Below, one piece after another: positions 16,307-26,563 of a stretch of DNA of 64,000 bases. Origin of the DNA: Cephaloticoccus capnophilus (GTDB taxonomy: Bacteria; Verrucomicrobiota; Verrucomicrobiia; Opitutales; Opitutaceae); contig NZ_LSZP01000047.1 in the NCBI RefSeq assembly GCF_001580045.1, positions 1 through 64,000 on the forward strand, given 5' to 3'. The position numbers and the translations under genes were made by a program. The notes under the pieces were generated by a model. The model was given only the letters and a program-made list of their open reading frames with translations. It had not been told where the DNA came from and ran no database searches. Positions within the stretch are counted from its first letter, which is position 1, and every line of letters starts with the position of its first letter.

Positions 16307-18343
16307 CTAATAGTTGAAGCGCCGTTTGATGCGCAGGGTTTCGTAGAGTTCGGGCGGGACTTCTTTGAGGAAGCGGCTGGGGGTGTTCATCATCCCGCCG
16401 GGGCCGGGGCGGCTGGCGACTTGCGGGTAGCTCATATAGAGCGCGTCTTTCGCGCGAGTGACCGCGACGTAGAACAGCCGCCGCTCTTCCTCAATGTCGC
16501 CCGAGTCGATTGCGCGGCGGCTGGGGAATTGGCCGTCGGCCAGGCCGATTAAGAAGACGACGTCGTACTCGAGTCCCTTGGCTTGGTGAATGGTGGTGAG
16601 TCGGATGGCGGCGGCGTGGTCGGCCCCGGACTCCGCGCTGCGGGCGTCGGCGGTCTCGCCGTTGAGCAGGACGATTTGCGCGAGCAGCTCTTGGATGCCG
16701 TCGAAGCGCGCCGCGAAGCCGGCCAGTGCTTTCAGCTCGTCGAGCCGGTCGTTGTAATCGGCAAAGGCGCCTCGCAGGTAATCGCCATACCAGCCCTCGA
16801 GGGCGCGCTCGACGGCGAGCGCGGGCGAGGCCGGGGTGTCGCGAAGTTGGTCGGCGACTTCGGCGAGCGAGGCGCAAAAGTGCGGCCACTCGTCGCGGGC
16901 ATCTTTGGGCACCTTGCTTTGGACGTCGTCGCTGGCGAGCGCGGTGACGAGGTCGGCCCGTAGGAGTGCGGCATGGTCGCGCGCGGCGGCGTGGATTTTC
17001 TGTGCGCCTTTTTCGCCAACCTTCGGGAGCAGCACCGCGATGCGTTGCCAGGCTAAGGTGTCGCTGGGGTTGTAGACGAAGCGCAGGAGGGCGACGAGGT
17101 CGCGGATGTGCTGCCGCTCGAAGAACTTTACGCCGCTAGTGATTTGGTAGGGGAGGCCGGCGCGGGCGAGCGCGAGCTGCATTTCGAGCGCGACGAAGTG
17201 CGAGCGGTAGAGGATGGCGATCTCGCTCGGCGAGACGCCTTCGTCTTCGATGAGGGCACGGGTGCGTTTGAGGACGAACTCGGCTTGCTCGCGTTCGTCG
17301 ATTGCTTGGACGACGTAGGGTTTTTCGCCACGCGGGCGGGCGGCGCGCAGCTCTTTGTCGAAGTGGCGGCCGCTGGGCTGGGCTTCGAGGACGGCGTTGG
17401 CAAAGGCGAGGATTTCTGGGGTGGAGCGGTAGTTGGTTTCGATGCGATGGATGACCGTGTCCGCGTGCCGCTCGGGGAAGGTCATGATGTTCTCAAAATC
17501 CGCGCCGCGCCACGAGTAGATGCACTGCGCGTCGTCGCCGACGGCGGTGATGCAGTGGTGCGGGGCGAGTGTGTCGACGATCTGCGCCTGGAGCGGGTTG
17601 GTGTCTTGGTATTCGTCGACGAGCAGGTAGCGGAAACGGTGGGCAAAATAAGCGGCGACTTGTTCGCGCTCGCGCAGGAGCCGCAGCCACAACTCGAGCA
17701 GGTCGTCGAAGTCGATGACGTCTTGTTCGCGTTTGGCTTTTTCGTAGTGCGCGGCGAAATCAGCGAAGCGGTGCTCGATGTCGCGGTATTGGGGGAAGGA
17801 GTGCCGGACGGTCGTCTCGATGGACTGTTGTGTGTTGCGCGCGAGCGAGAGCACGCTGAAGAGCGGGCCGGGGCGCGGGTTGGTTTTGTTTTTAAAAAAG
17901 AGCTTATCGCGGGCTTCGACCGATTGCTTGAGGAGCGTTTCTGACTCGTCGGCATCAAGGATGGTGAAGCGGGGCGAGAGCCCGATCTCCTCGCCGTAGA
18001 GCCGCAGCGCGCGATTGCCTAGCGAGTGAAAGGTGCCGCCCCAAAACCGGCGTGGCTCGTAGCCGGTGAGCTCCTCCACGCGGTGGAGCATTTCTTTGGC
18101 GGCTTTGTTGGTAAAGGTGAGGAGCAGGATTTCGCCCGGCGGGACGCCTTGCGAGAGGAGGTAGGCGACGCGGTAAGTCAGCGTGCGGGTCTTGCCCGAG
18201 CCTGCACCTGCGAGGACGAGGAGCGGGCCCGCCGGGGCAGTCACCGCGGCGTATTGCTCGGCGTTGAGCTCTGCGGCGAAGTCAATCTGGGGAACGGCAA
18301 ACGCGTGCGTGGGCGGCTTCTGGGAGGTCGGCTCAAAATCCAT
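16307..18343 (-). CDS. ATP-dependent DNA helicase, UvrD/PcrA/Rep family
   Basis: A 678-residue superfamily I 3'-5' DNA helicase used in repair and in clearing replication blocks. Walker A AGAGSGKT is at residues 45-52, after the Q motif LNAEQYAAV; then FTNKAAKEM, the Walker B LVDEYQDTNPLQ, GDDAQCIYSWRGA, NYRSTPEIL, TIHQAKGLEYDVVF and YVAVTRAKDALYM. It is shorter than UvrD and PcrA (about 720-750) and lacks their long C-terminal tail. The ATG at 18343 is chosen; the upstream frame to 18403 enters repeat A5. Confidence 0.93.
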   Translation of the reverse strand: MDFEPTSQKPPTHAFAVPQIDFAAELNAEQYAAVTAPAGPLLVLAGAGSGKTRTLTYRVAYLLSQGVPPGEILLLTFTNKAAKEMLHRVEELTGYEPRRFWGGTFHSLGNRALRLYGEEIGLSPRFTILDADESETLLKQSVEARDKLFFKNKTNPRPGPLFSVLSLARNTQQSIETTVRHSFPQYRDIEHRFADFAAHYEKAKREQDVIDFDDLLELWLRLLREREQVAAYFAHRFRYLLVDEYQDTNPLQAQIVDTLAPHHCITAVGDDAQCIYSWRGADFENIMTFPERHADTVIHRIETNYRSTPEILAFANAVLEAQPSGRHFDKELRAARPRGEKPYVVQAIDEREQAEFVLKRTRALIEDEGVSPSEIAILYRSHFVALEMQLALARAGLPYQITSGVKFFERQHIRDLVALLRFVYNPSDTLAWQRIAVLLPKVGEKGAQKIHAAARDHAALLRADLVTALASDDVQSKVPKDARDEWPHFCASLAEVADQLRDTPASPALAVERALEGWYGDYLRGAFADYNDRLDELKALAGFAARFDGIQELLAQIVLLNGETADARSAESGADHAAAIRLTTIHQAKGLEYDVVFLIGLADGQFPSRRAIDSGDIEEERRLFYVAVTRAKDALYMSYPQVASRPGPGGMMNTPSRFLKEVPPELYETLRIKRRFNY

Positions 18344-18359
18344 TGCCCTGCGATCAGGG

Positions 18360-18703
18360 CGTAATGGTTCGCGAGAGCAAGGCCTCGCGGCGCACTTTTC
18401 CACTGCGCGTGGGGCTGCGGTCAGTGACCGCTTCCATTTAATTTGGGATTTCGCAACGCGCTATCGCGCGAAAGCGAAATCCCAAATTTGAAAGAGTTCC
18501 CCCCTGTCGCGTTGCGACAGGGCGAGGAGTAAGAAGGTAGAGTGATAACCCGTTTGGGCGAAGTGGGAAAAATCACCAGTAAACTTCCGCCGCCAAGCGG
18601 CTCTGTGAATGGGTGCAGCGATGGGCGGCGGGCCAACGAGCCCGCCGCCAAATAAATCAGCCTGCGGCTGCGCCCCACGCGTAGTGGAAGCTCAGAGCGG
18701 AGT
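18360..18703 (+). repeat. Family A palindromic element, copy A5
   Basis: Contains the CCACTGCGCGTGGGGC block, the large hairpin AATTTGGGATTTCGC.../...GCGAAATCCCAAATT (about 18437-18490), CCCTGTCGCgttGCGACAGGG, the GATAACCCGTTTGGGCGAAG block (18543 on) and only the right half (CCAAGCGGCTCTG) of the second hairpin. Terminal repeats are not clear. Located between proB and the helicase gene. Confidence 0.8.
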
Positions 18704-18707
18704 GGGC

Positions 18708-19850
18708 TCAGTTTTCGAAAACGGCGAGGTCGTTGCGGTGGATGACTTCGTGGTGGCGGCGGTCGGGGTAGCGGGCCTTTACGTCTGCGCTTTTGAGTCC
18801 GGCGATTGTGGGTATTTCGGAGGCGGAGTAGGTGGCCTTCCCGCGTGCGATGAGTGTGCCGTCGGGCGCGGCGACGTTGACGATGTCGCCCGCCTCAAAC
18901 TTGCCGCTGGCGTGGGTGATACCGACAGAGAGTAGGCTGCGGCCTTGGTCGCGGAGGACGGGCACGGCGCAGTCGTTGATGTGAAGCGTGCCGCTGGGCC
19001 GCTGGAAGTGAAGCAGCCAGCGTTTTTTCGCTTCGAGGGTTGGGCCGCTCGGGGCAAAAAACGTGCCCGGGGCTTCGCCGCGCAGCAGTCGCGCGACGAT
19101 GTCGGGCTCGGCTCCGCTGGCGATGAAGACGCCGCAGCCGGCACGCAGCGCGAGTTTGGCGGCGGAGAGTTTCGAGACCATCCCGCCAACGGCGGTCTCG
19201 CTGGTGGTGCCGCGTGCCATGGCCTCAACCTCGGGGGTGATTTTGGCGACGAAGGGGACGATCTCGCCCGTGCCGTCGAGGTCGATGAGCCCGGGCGCAG
19301 TCGAGAGGATGAAGAGGTGCTGCGCGTGGACTAGGCTGGCGACCATCGCCGAGAGCGTGTCGTTATCGCCGAAGCGCAGCAGGGCCTCAATCTCGGCGGC
19401 ACTGACGGTGTCGTTTTCATTGATTACCGGGACGACGCCGTAGGCGATTAATGACTCGAGTGTCGCTTTGACGGCGAGGTGCCGGTCGCGGCTGCGCAAG
19501 TCTTCGTGCGTGAGCAGGACTTGGGCGACGGTGATTCCGTGTGGGGTGAAGTGGCTTTGCCACATCTGCATGAGGAGCCCTTGGCCAATGGCTGCGCAGG
19601 CTTGTTTTTTTACGACGTCGCTCGGGCGGCGGCTGAGCCCGAGGCGGCCCATCCCGAGCGCGACCGAGCCGGAGGAGACGAGAAAGACCTCCGTCCCTGC
19701 GGCGCGTAGTGCGGCGACTTGCGAGCAAACGCTGGCAATTCTCTCAGTATCCAGCTCGCCAATACCGCGAGTGAGAACGCCCGTGCCGAGTTTGATGACC
19801 ACTCGTGCGGGGGGCGGTTTTTCGCGGCTTTGTGCGTTTTCAGCTTTCAA
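18708..19850 (-). CDS. proB: Glutamate 5-kinase
   Basis: Phosphorylates glutamate to gamma-glutamyl phosphate, the first step of proline synthesis; usually feedback-inhibited by proline. The 380-residue protein has an amino-acid kinase domain (VVIKLGTGVLTRG near residue 17, VSSGSVALGMGRL, PVINENDTVS, FGDNDTLSAMVA, GGMVSKLSAAKLA) and a C-terminal PUA domain from about residue 290. No ATG is available before the kinase motif; the start is most likely the TTG at 19850. proA is not next to it. Confidence 0.93.
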   Translation of the reverse strand: MKAENAQSREKPPPARVVIKLGTGVLTRGIGELDTERIASVCSQVAALRAAGTEVFLVSSGSVALGMGRLGLSRRPSDVVKKQACAAIGQGLLMQMWQSHFTPHGITVAQVLLTHEDLRSRDRHLAVKATLESLIAYGVVPVINENDTVSAAEIEALLRFGDNDTLSAMVASLVHAQHLFILSTAPGLIDLDGTGEIVPFVAKITPEVEAMARGTTSETAVGGMVSKLSAAKLALRAGCGVFIASGAEPDIVARLLRGEAPGTFFAPSGPTLEAKKRWLLHFQRPSGTLHINDCAVPVLRDQGRSLLSVGITHASGKFEAGDIVNVAAPDGTLIARGKATYSASEIPTIAGLKSADVKARYPDRRHHEVIHRNDLAVFEN

Positions 19851-19899
19851 GGTCAGGCGCGCAGTCGGGCGTTACAAAAGCGGGCAAAGGCAAACGAAC

Positions 19900-20451
19900 T
19901 CAGACTGCGAAGAGCTCTTTCTCTTTGTGCTCTAGGTGTTGGTTGATGTCCTTAATCGCGCTGTCGGTAAGGGTCTGGACTTCCTTCTCGTGCCGCTTGC
20001 GTTCGTCCTCGGGGAGCGCGGCGTCTTTTTTGAGCGAGTCCATCGCGTCGCGCCGGACGTTGCGGACTTGGACGCGGCCTTCCTCGGCGAGTTTGTGGGC
20101 GACTTTGGCGAACTCCTGGCGCCGCTCGCGGCTCATCTCGGGGAGCGGGACTCGGAGCGATTTGCCGTCGATGATTGGGTTGAAGCCGAGGTTGGCTTGC
20201 TGGATGGCTTTGGCGATCGCTTGGACGAGTGTGATGTCCCAGGGCTGGATTTGAATCATCCGTGCATCGGGCGTCGAAATCGCCGCGCAGGCTTTGAGCG
20301 GTTGGGTGGTCCCATAGGCTTCGACGACGATAGTCTCGACCATCGCGGGCGTGGCCTTGCCGGTGTGGATGGTGCTGAACTCGTGGAGCGTGTGGTCGAT
20401 GGCCTTTTGCATGCGGGCCTTCGCGTCGCTGAGGATTGGGTGATTACTCAT
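19900..20451 (-). CDS. frr: Ribosome recycling factor
   Basis: A 183-residue factor that, with EF-G, splits the post-termination ribosome; the family norm is about 185. It matches RRF from MSNHPILSDAKARMQKAIDH through RVPLPEMSRERRQEFAKVAH to the C-terminal helix ending HLEHKEKELFAV. The ATG at 20451 is preferred over the upstream one at 20493. It follows pyrH on the same strand, 79 bp downstream, the common bacterial order pyrH-frr. Confidence 0.97.
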   Translation of the reverse strand: MSNHPILSDAKARMQKAIDHTLHEFSTIHTGKATPAMVETIVVEAYGTTQPLKACAAISTPDARMIQIQPWDITLVQAIAKAIQQANLGFNPIIDGKSLRVPLPEMSRERRQEFAKVAHKLAEEGRVQVRNVRRDAMDSLKKDAALPEDERKRHEKEVQTLTDSAIKDINQHLEHKEKELFAV

Positions 20452-20529
20452 AATGTAGGGAGCTGCGGAAATGAGGGCGGGCGCGCGATCCAAAACCGCG
20501 TGCCAGCTAAGAGCCTTCGCGGAGAGAGT

Positions 20530-21276
20530 TTACGCGTGAACGAGGGTGCCGACTTTCTCGCCGGCGATGGCTTTGCGGATGGCGTGCTCGTCGCTGAGGT
20601 CGAAGACGAGGATCGGCACGTTGTTATCGAGGCAGAGCGAGAAGGCCGTCGAGTCCATGACGCTGAGCCGCTGCTTGAGCGCGTCGAGGAAGGTGAGCTC
20701 GTCATACTTGACGGCGTCGGGATGGAGGACGGGGTCTTTGTCGTAGATGCCGTCGACCTTGGTGGCCTTCATGATGATGTCGGCCCGCATCTCGCTGGCG
20801 CGCAGCGCAGCAGTCGTATCGGTCGAGAAATAGGGATTGCCGGTGCCTGCGACGAAGATGACGACGCGGCCTTTTTCGAGGTGGCGAACCGCGCGGCGAA
20901 GGATGAAGGGCTCGCCGATTTGGTTCATCGGGATGGCACTTTGGACGCGGGTGGTGACGCCGAGTTTTTCGAGGCAGTCCATGATCGCGAGGCCGTTGAT
21001 GACGGTGGCGAGCATGCCCATGTAGTCGCCGGTGGTGCGGTCTACGCCTTGTTTCGAGCCTTGGAGTCCGCGAAAAATATTGCCGCCTCCGATGATGACG
21101 CAGATCTGCACGCCGAGCGCGTGGATTTCCTTAATCTGGTTGCAAATGGCCTGAAGGGTTGGGGCGTCGATGGGGTCACCGCTTTTGCCACCGCGCAGCA
21201 CCTCGCCGCTGAGCTTTAGAACAATGCGTTTATACTTTACTGCATTGGAGGAAGGGGAGGGCGGCTCGTCGTTCAT
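20530..21276 (-). CDS. pyrH: UMP kinase
   Basis: Phosphorylates UMP to UDP in pyrimidine synthesis; a hexameric, GTP-activated and UTP-inhibited bacterial enzyme. The 248-residue chain shows the amino-acid-kinase-fold motifs [58 protein letters not shown] and [12 protein letters not shown]. It has a short N-terminal extension of about 14 residues. It is first in a likely pyrH-frr unit; repeat B3 lies about 100 bp upstream. Confidence 0.97.
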   Translation of the reverse strand: MNDEPPSPSSNAVKYKRIVLKLSGEVLRGGKSGDPIDAPTLQAICNQIKEIHALGVQICVIIGGGNIFRGLQGSKQGVDRTTGDYMGMLATVINGLAIMDCLEKLGVTTRVQSAIPMNQIGEPFILRRAVRHLEKGRVVIFVAGTGNPYFSTDTTAALRASEMRADIIMKATKVDGIYDKDPVLHPDAVKYDELTFLDALKQRLSVMDSTAFSLCLDNNVPILVFDLSDEHAIRKAIAGEKVGTLVHA

Positions 21277-21376
21277 GCGCGAAGGAGCGGAAGGGAAATG
21301 TCAGTTTCCGTCAATCGCCAGTGCACGAGAGGTGGGGCGCATTACCTTTCCCTCAGGCCGAGATGGGTCGGAGGCG

Positions 21377-21503
21377 TGACCACTAACCGAAGCGCAAGCC
21401 TCGCCGTTCACGGCGAGGTCAAGCGAGGTCATCGTCATAGGGAGCCGTAGGCTCGCCTAGCTTGTGGAGGAGAAGCTCCGACCGCAGGGTCGGAGTTCTT
21501 CAC
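21377..21503 (+). repeat. Family B multi-hairpin repeat, copy B3 (127 bp)
   Basis: Starts TGACCACTAACCG and ends GAGTTCTTCAC, same length as B2 and B4. The second hairpin reads GGAGCCgtaGGCTCG, slightly degraded. It sits between the upstream end of pyrH and the far side of the efflux operon. Confidence 0.9.
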
Positions 21504-21686
21504 CTGTTTTTCGGGTGGGCTTTTATTGTCCATCGGTCGCGATTAGGGCGGTGAGGAGGACAAGGATGATGACCATTGCGATGAGCATCGGGAGGAGGCG
21601 GGGCTGGGCCGTGGGGGGCGGTCTCCATTTCGGAAAAATTGTCCGAAATGGCGGTGCTTGGTGTTGGGTTAGGTGCAGGGCGGGCG
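21504..21686. other. Intergenic stretch, no firm gene
   Basis: Contains an inverted repeat CATTTCGGA..TCCGAAATG near 21627-21651 and, on the minus strand, a possible 21-codon hydrophobic reading frame (MLIAMVIILVLLTALIATDGQ, split here only for description) ending near 21522. It has no upstream support and I do not call it as a gene. Confidence 0.35.
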
Positions 21687-21705
21687 AAAAAGCCCCGGAG
21701 GGCTT
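21687..21705 (-). terminator. Intrinsic terminator of the efflux operon
   Basis: Six-bp GC-rich stem AAGCCC / GGGCTT with a short loop, followed on the minus strand by five Ts. It lies 25 bp after the stop of the outer-membrane channel gene. Confidence 0.8.
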
Positions 21706-21729
21706 GCGGCGCCTCGCCTGGCTTTGAGC

Positions 21730-23214
21730 TTAGTGCTTTGCGGTGAGGCGGGCCGTGGTTTGCGCGGCGGTTTCGCTCGTGTCGTCCCAGCCGCCGCCGA
21801 GTGCGGCGTAGAGGGAGACTAGGTTGTTTAGGCGTGAGAGGCGGGCGGTGACGAGTTGTTGCTGCGCGGTGAAGAGTTCTTGCTGGGCGAGGAGCACGGT
21901 GAGGTAGCTATCGACTCCGGCTTTGTGGCGGGCTTCCGAGAGTTCGTAGCGGCGGGTCGCGGCGGTGACGCGCGCGGTTTGCGCGTCGATTTGGATGTCG
22001 ATGGATTTAGCAATGGCCAGCGCATCGGCGACTTCGCGGAAGGCGTTCTGGATGGTCTTCTCGTAGTTGGCGACTTCGATGCGGTTGGCGAGCTTGGCCG
22101 CGTCGAGTTGGGCGCGGTTAGCCCCACCTGCAAAGAGGGGGAGCGCGATGTTGGGGGCGAAGGTCCACGCCTTGCTCGCGCCTTCAAAGAGGTCGGAGAG
22201 CTCGGGGCTGGCACTGCCGCCAAAGGCGGTGAGGCGCACGGCGGGGAAGAAGGCGGCGCGGGCGACGCCGATATTGGCATTGGCGGCGCGTAGGCTGTGC
22301 TCGGCGGCGCGGATGTCAGGGCGGCGAGTGAGCAGTTCGGAGGGGAGCCCAGCCGGAAGGTTGTCGATTAGTTGTTGGGTGGCGAGAGAGCCGGGCGCGG
22401 GGAGTGTGGCGGGCAGAGGCGAGCCGACGAGGAGGACGAGTGCGTTGTGCGCGAGGTCGCGGCTTTGCTCAAGCTGCGCAACGCTGGCGCGGACGGCTTC
22501 GCGTTGCGCCTCGGCAGTGCGCAGGTCGAGTTCGGAGGCGACGCCCGCCTCGAAGGACTGGCGGTTAAGCGCGTAGCTGCGTTCGGCGGCGTCGAGGGTT
22601 TGTTGCGCGAGCGCGAGTTGTTCGTCAGCGGCGAGGAGGCCGAAATATTGACGGGAGACGGCGGAGATGAGGGCGATGTGCGCGCTGTGGTGGGCTTCTT
22701 CGCTGGCGAGGTATTGCTGGAGTGCAGCCTCGCGCAGGCTCGCTACGCGGCCAAAGAAATCGAGCTCGTAGGCGGGAAGCGTGAGCCCGGCTTGGTAGGT
22801 GGAGTCGATTGAGCGGGTGCCGCTAGGCGAGAGGGCCGCCGGGGTTTGGCGACGGGTCGCGTCGCCGGTCGCGGCGAGGCTGGGAAGCGTGGCGGCGCGC
22901 TGGATGCGGTAGAGGGCGCGAACGCGTTCGACGTTGAGTGCGGTGATGTGCAGGTCGCGGTTGTTTTCGAGTGCGAGCGCGAGGATGCGATTGAGCCGCA
23001 AGTCGCCGCCCAGTGTTTGGGCACTCAGTGTTTGTCGCAGCGTCGCTGCTGCTGTGGTCGTGCCCGTGCCGCTACTCATCGTATCCGCATGCGGATACGC
23101 TTCCGCCACAGGCGCAGTGGGCCGTTTGTATTTGGGGGCGAGCGAGCAGCTCGCGAGCACGAGGGCGGCGGCTGAGAGTGCGAGTGAGCGGGAAAGGGTG
23201 TGGGAAAGAGCCAT
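21730..23214 (-). CDS. Outer-membrane efflux channel lipoprotein, NodT/OprM family
   Basis: A 494-residue TolC-like outer-membrane channel, the exit duct of a tripartite RND pump. A lipoprotein signal peptide ends in LASC (lipidated Cys about residue 23), followed by the typical APKYKRP. Two OEP repeats follow, with signatures YELDFFGRVASLREAALQQY and ELDLRTAEAQREAVRAS in the first half and ADALAIAKSIDIQIDAQTAR in the second. It starts 2 bp after the acrB-type stop, so it is co-translated with the pump. Confidence 0.93.
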   Translation of the reverse strand: MALSHTLSRSLALSAAALVLASCSLAPKYKRPTAPVAEAYPHADTMSSGTGTTTAAATLRQTLSAQTLGGDLRLNRILALALENNRDLHITALNVERVRALYRIQRAATLPSLAATGDATRRQTPAALSPSGTRSIDSTYQAGLTLPAYELDFFGRVASLREAALQQYLASEEAHHSAHIALISAVSRQYFGLLAADEQLALAQQTLDAAERSYALNRQSFEAGVASELDLRTAEAQREAVRASVAQLEQSRDLAHNALVLLVGSPLPATLPAPGSLATQQLIDNLPAGLPSELLTRRPDIRAAEHSLRAANANIGVARAAFFPAVRLTAFGGSASPELSDLFEGASKAWTFAPNIALPLFAGGANRAQLDAAKLANRIEVANYEKTIQNAFREVADALAIAKSIDIQIDAQTARVTAATRRYELSEARHKAGVDSYLTVLLAQQELFTAQQQLVTARLSRLNNLVSLYAALGGGWDDTSETAAQTTARLTAKH

Positions 23215-23216
23215 TG

Positions 23217-26200
23217 TTAGGAGTCCTCCTTTTTGGCGGTGATGAGGGTGTTGGGCTTAACGCGGAAGAGGCGCAGGATGACGACGAAGAAGAGCGGCAC
23301 AAAGAAGATGCCCAGCACGGTGGCAGTGAAAGTGCCGCCGAGGACTCCCGTGCCGATGGCGTTGCGCGAGCCCGCGCCTGCGCCGGTGGAGATGGCGAGT
23401 GGGAGCACGCCGAGGCCGAAGGCGAGCGAGGTCATGAGGATGGGCCGCAGGCGTTGGCGGGCGGCTTGGATTGTGGCGTCGAAGAGGCTCATGCCGTTGT
23501 CGAAGCCCGCTTTTGCGAATTCGACGATGAGGATGGCGTTCTTTGCCGAGAGGCCGACGATGGTGAGCAGCCCGACTTGGAAGTAGACGTCGTTGGGCAT
23601 GCCGCGCAGGAGCGCGGCGGCGAGTGTGCCGATGATGCCGAGCGGCACGATCGTCATGACGGAGGCGGGCACTGACCAGCTCTCGTAGAGCGCGGCGAGG
23701 CACAGGAAGACGACGAGGATGGAGATCGCGTAGAGCGCGGGGGCTTGGCTGCCTGCGCTGCGTTCTTCGTAGGAGAGGCCAACCCACTCAATGCCGAAGC
23801 CGTCGGGGAGCTGCCCCGCGAGCTCGGTGATCGCGGTCATCGCCTCACCGGTGGAGATGCCGGGGGCGGGGATTGCGGCGATGGAGGTGGAGGGATTGCC
23901 GTTGAAGCGTTCGAGCGACGCGGCGCCGAGCTGCCAAGAGCCCGTGGCGAAGGCACTAAAGGGCACCATCTCGCCGCGGTTGTTGCGCACATGCCATTGT
24001 TCGAGGTCTTCGGGCTTCATCCGCGAAGTGGTGTCGCCGCGCATGTAGACGCGTTTGGTGCGACCTCGGTCGATGAAGTCGTTAATGTAGGCACTGCCCC
24101 AAGCGGTGGAGAGGGTGCTGTTAATGTCGCTAATGGCGATGCCGAGCGCGGCGGCTTTTTCTTGGTCGATGTCGATTTTGAACTGCGCGGTATCGTCCAT
24201 GCTGTTGGAGCGTGCGTTGACGAAGCGCGGGTCGGCGTTGGCGAGGTTGATCAACTGCTGACGTGCGGCGGTCAGTGCTTCGTGGCCGAGTGCAGCGTTA
24301 TCGGTGAGGCGCATGTCGAGGCCGTTGGCGGTGCCTAGCTCCATGACGGCAGGGGGCATGAAGGCGACGGCGAGGGCGTCCTTGCGCGGGAGGAATTTTT
24401 GCAAGAAGCGGCCTTGGAGGGCGGCGACGGCTTGGTCGGGGCGTTTGCGCTCGGACCAGTCTTTGAGCCGGACGAAGGCCGCGGCTTGGTTTTGGCCGAA
24501 GCCCGAGAAGCTGAAGCCGACGATGCCGAACATGCCGTATACGTTCTCCGTCTCAGTTTCTAGGAAGTGGTCTTCGATGTCTTCGAGGACAGCCATTGTC
24601 TGTTCGTAAGTGGAGCCAGGGGGCAGCTGTGCTTGGGCAAAGAGTAGCCCCGAGTCTTCGTCGGGCAGGAAGCCGGTGGGCACTAGCGTAAAGAGCCAGC
24701 CCATGCCGACGACGACGACGAGGTAGACGACGAAGAAGCGGGCTTTGCGCCGGAGCATGCCGCCGACGCCGTTGACATAGAGGTTTGTTCCTCGGTCGAA
24801 GATGCGGTTAAACCACGCGAAGAAACCGGTGTCGTGGTAGTGGTGGCCTTTGGCGATGGGCTTGAGGATGGTCGCGCAGAGCGCAGGGGTGAGCACGATG
24901 GCGACGAGGACGGAGAGGCCCATCGCCGACACGATCGTGATGGAGAACTGCCGGTAAATCTCACCAGTCGAGCCGCTAAAGAAGGCCATCGGCACAAACA
25001 CGGCGGACAGCACGAGCGCGATGCCGACCAGAGCCCCGATGATTTGCTGCATCGACTTTTGCGTGGCTTGCCGCGGTGGCAGCCCCTCCTCGCTCATGAC
25101 GCGCTCCACGTTTTCGACGACGACGATCGCATCGTCCACGAGCAGCCCGATCGCGAGCACGATGCCGAACATCGTGAGCGTATTTATCGAGAAGCCGAAG
25201 GCGGCCATGATGCCGAAGGTGCCGAGCAAGACGACGGGCACCGCGATCGTGGGGATGAGGGTCGCGCGCCAGTTTTGCAGGAACAGATACATCACAAAAA
25301 ACACGAGGATGACGGCCTCGACGAGGGTGTGAATGACCTCGGTGATGGAGATGCGGATGAAGGGCGAGGTATCGAGCGGGTAAAAGATTTCGATGCCCTC
25401 GGGGAAGTAGGGTTTGAGCTCGTCGAGCTTGGCGCGGACGGCGTCGATAGTTTCCAGCGCGTTGGCGCCGGTGGCGGGGCGGATGGCCATACCGGCGGAG
25501 GCCATGCGCTTGAAGCGGCCCGAGATTTCGTAGGACTCGGGGCCGAGCTCGACGCGGGCGACGTCGCGCAGGCGCACTTGCGAGCCGTCGGGGTTTACCT
25601 TGAGCAGGATGGCACCGAACTGCTCGGGGGTTTCGAGGCGGGCTTGGGCGTTAACAGTGGCGTTGATGCGCTGGCCTTCGGCGGCGGGCATGCCGCCGAG
25701 TTGCCCGGCGGAGACTTGGACGTTTTGCGCACGGATGGCCGCGCTGACGTCGCTGGGCATGAGGGCGAAGTGAGTGAGTTTGGCCGGGTCGAGCCAGATG
25801 CGCATCGCGTAGGCCGAGCCAAAGGCCTGGATCTCGCCGACGCCTTTTACGCGGCTGATGGGGTCTTGGAGGCGGCTGATGACGAAGTCGTTGATATCGG
25901 GCGCACTCATGCTGCCGTCTGTCGAGACGAGGCTGACGATCATCAGGAAGTTGCGCACTGACTTGGTGACGCGCACGCCGAGCTGCTGCACTTCTTGGGG
26001 GAGCAGCGGCATGGCCAGCGCGAGTTTGTTTTGGACCTGGACTTGCGCGATGTCCGGGTCGGCCTCGGAGTTGAAGGTGATGCTGATGCTGACGTTACCG
26101 GTGGCGTCGCTGGACGACTCGATGTAGCGCAGGTGGTCGATGCCGTTTAGCCGCTGCTCGATGACTTGGGTCACGGAGTCTTCGAGCGTCTTGGCAGAGG

Positions 26201-26354
26201 CTCCCGGGTAAGTCGCTTGGATGGAGATCTGCGGCGGCGCGATGTTTGGGTACTGGGCGACGGGCAGCTCGATAATCGAGACTGCGCCCGCGACCATGAT
26301 GACGATGGCGATAACCCATGCGAAGACGGGGCGGTCGATGAAGAAACGGGCCAT
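23217..26354 (-). CDS. RND multidrug efflux pump, inner-membrane subunit (AcrB/MexB type)
   Basis: A 1045-residue proton-driven HAE1 transporter with 12 membrane helices and two large periplasmic loops. N-terminal [20 protein letters not shown] is classic for the family. The proton-relay Asp pair occurs in [18 protein letters not shown], and the TM10 Lys in [16 protein letters not shown]. Length equals AcrB (1049). It is the third gene of the marR-acrA-acrB-oprM unit; a 209-bp gap separates it from the adaptor gene upstream. Confidence 0.96.
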   Translation of the reverse strand: MARFFIDRPVFAWVIAIVIMVAGAVSIIELPVAQYPNIAPPQISIQATYPGASAKTLEDSVTQVIEQRLNGIDHLRYIESSSDATGNVSISITFNSEADPDIAQVQVQNKLALAMPLLPQEVQQLGVRVTKSVRNFLMIVSLVSTDGSMSAPDINDFVISRLQDPISRVKGVGEIQAFGSAYAMRIWLDPAKLTHFALMPSDVSAAIRAQNVQVSAGQLGGMPAAEGQRINATVNAQARLETPEQFGAILLKVNPDGSQVRLRDVARVELGPESYEISGRFKRMASAGMAIRPATGANALETIDAVRAKLDELKPYFPEGIEIFYPLDTSPFIRISITEVIHTLVEAVILVFFVMYLFLQNWRATLIPTIAVPVVLLGTFGIMAAFGFSINTLTMFGIVLAIGLLVDDAIVVVENVERVMSEEGLPPRQATQKSMQQIIGALVGIALVLSAVFVPMAFFSGSTGEIYRQFSITIVSAMGLSVLVAIVLTPALCATILKPIAKGHHYHDTGFFAWFNRIFDRGTNLYVNGVGGMLRRKARFFVVYLVVVVGMGWLFTLVPTGFLPDEDSGLLFAQAQLPPGSTYEQTMAVLEDIEDHFLETETENVYGMFGIVGFSFSGFGQNQAAAFVRLKDWSERKRPDQAVAALQGRFLQKFLPRKDALAVAFMPPAVMELGTANGLDMRLTDNAALGHEALTAARQQLINLANADPRFVNARSNSMDDTAQFKIDIDQEKAAALGIAISDINSTLSTAWGSAYINDFIDRGRTKRVYMRGDTTSRMKPEDLEQWHVRNNRGEMVPFSAFATGSWQLGAASLERFNGNPSTSIAAIPAPGISTGEAMTAITELAGQLPDGFGIEWVGLSYEERSAGSQAPALYAISILVVFLCLAALYESWSVPASVMTIVPLGIIGTLAAALLRGMPNDVYFQVGLLTIVGLSAKNAILIVEFAKAGFDNGMSLFDATIQAARQRLRPILMTSLAFGLGVLPLAISTGAGAGSRNAIGTGVLGGTFTATVLGIFFVPLFFVVILRLFRVKPNTLITAKKEDS

Positions 26355-26563
26355 GAGTGTTGAGTAAAATTAAGTAAGGAGGTCGCAGACTTTTCTAGTG
26401 TGGCGAGAGGCGTGACGCGCGGCTTGGCGGCGACAAGTGCGCCAGCCTTGGCGGCTAAGGAGCGGGTCGGGGCTGCGACCCGGTCCTGTGCGCGTCGTCT
26501 GTTGGCGGCTCGTCCTTTGGCTGCGGGTGAATTGAGTTTAGAAGGGCAGCGCGGCGGGCGCGT
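26355..26563. other. Gap within the efflux operon
   Basis: A 209-bp non-coding gap between the adaptor and pump genes, unusually long for this operon type. It holds a small hairpin GGGTCG / CGACCC (26464-26481) that could attenuate or stabilise the transcript. No repeat family or promoter was recognised. Confidence 0.4.

Noticed and set aside
21516-21690. Tiny hydrophobic peptide gene after the efflux operon
   Set aside because: Only about 21 codons with no ribosome-binding site or conserved context; recorded as an intergenic note.
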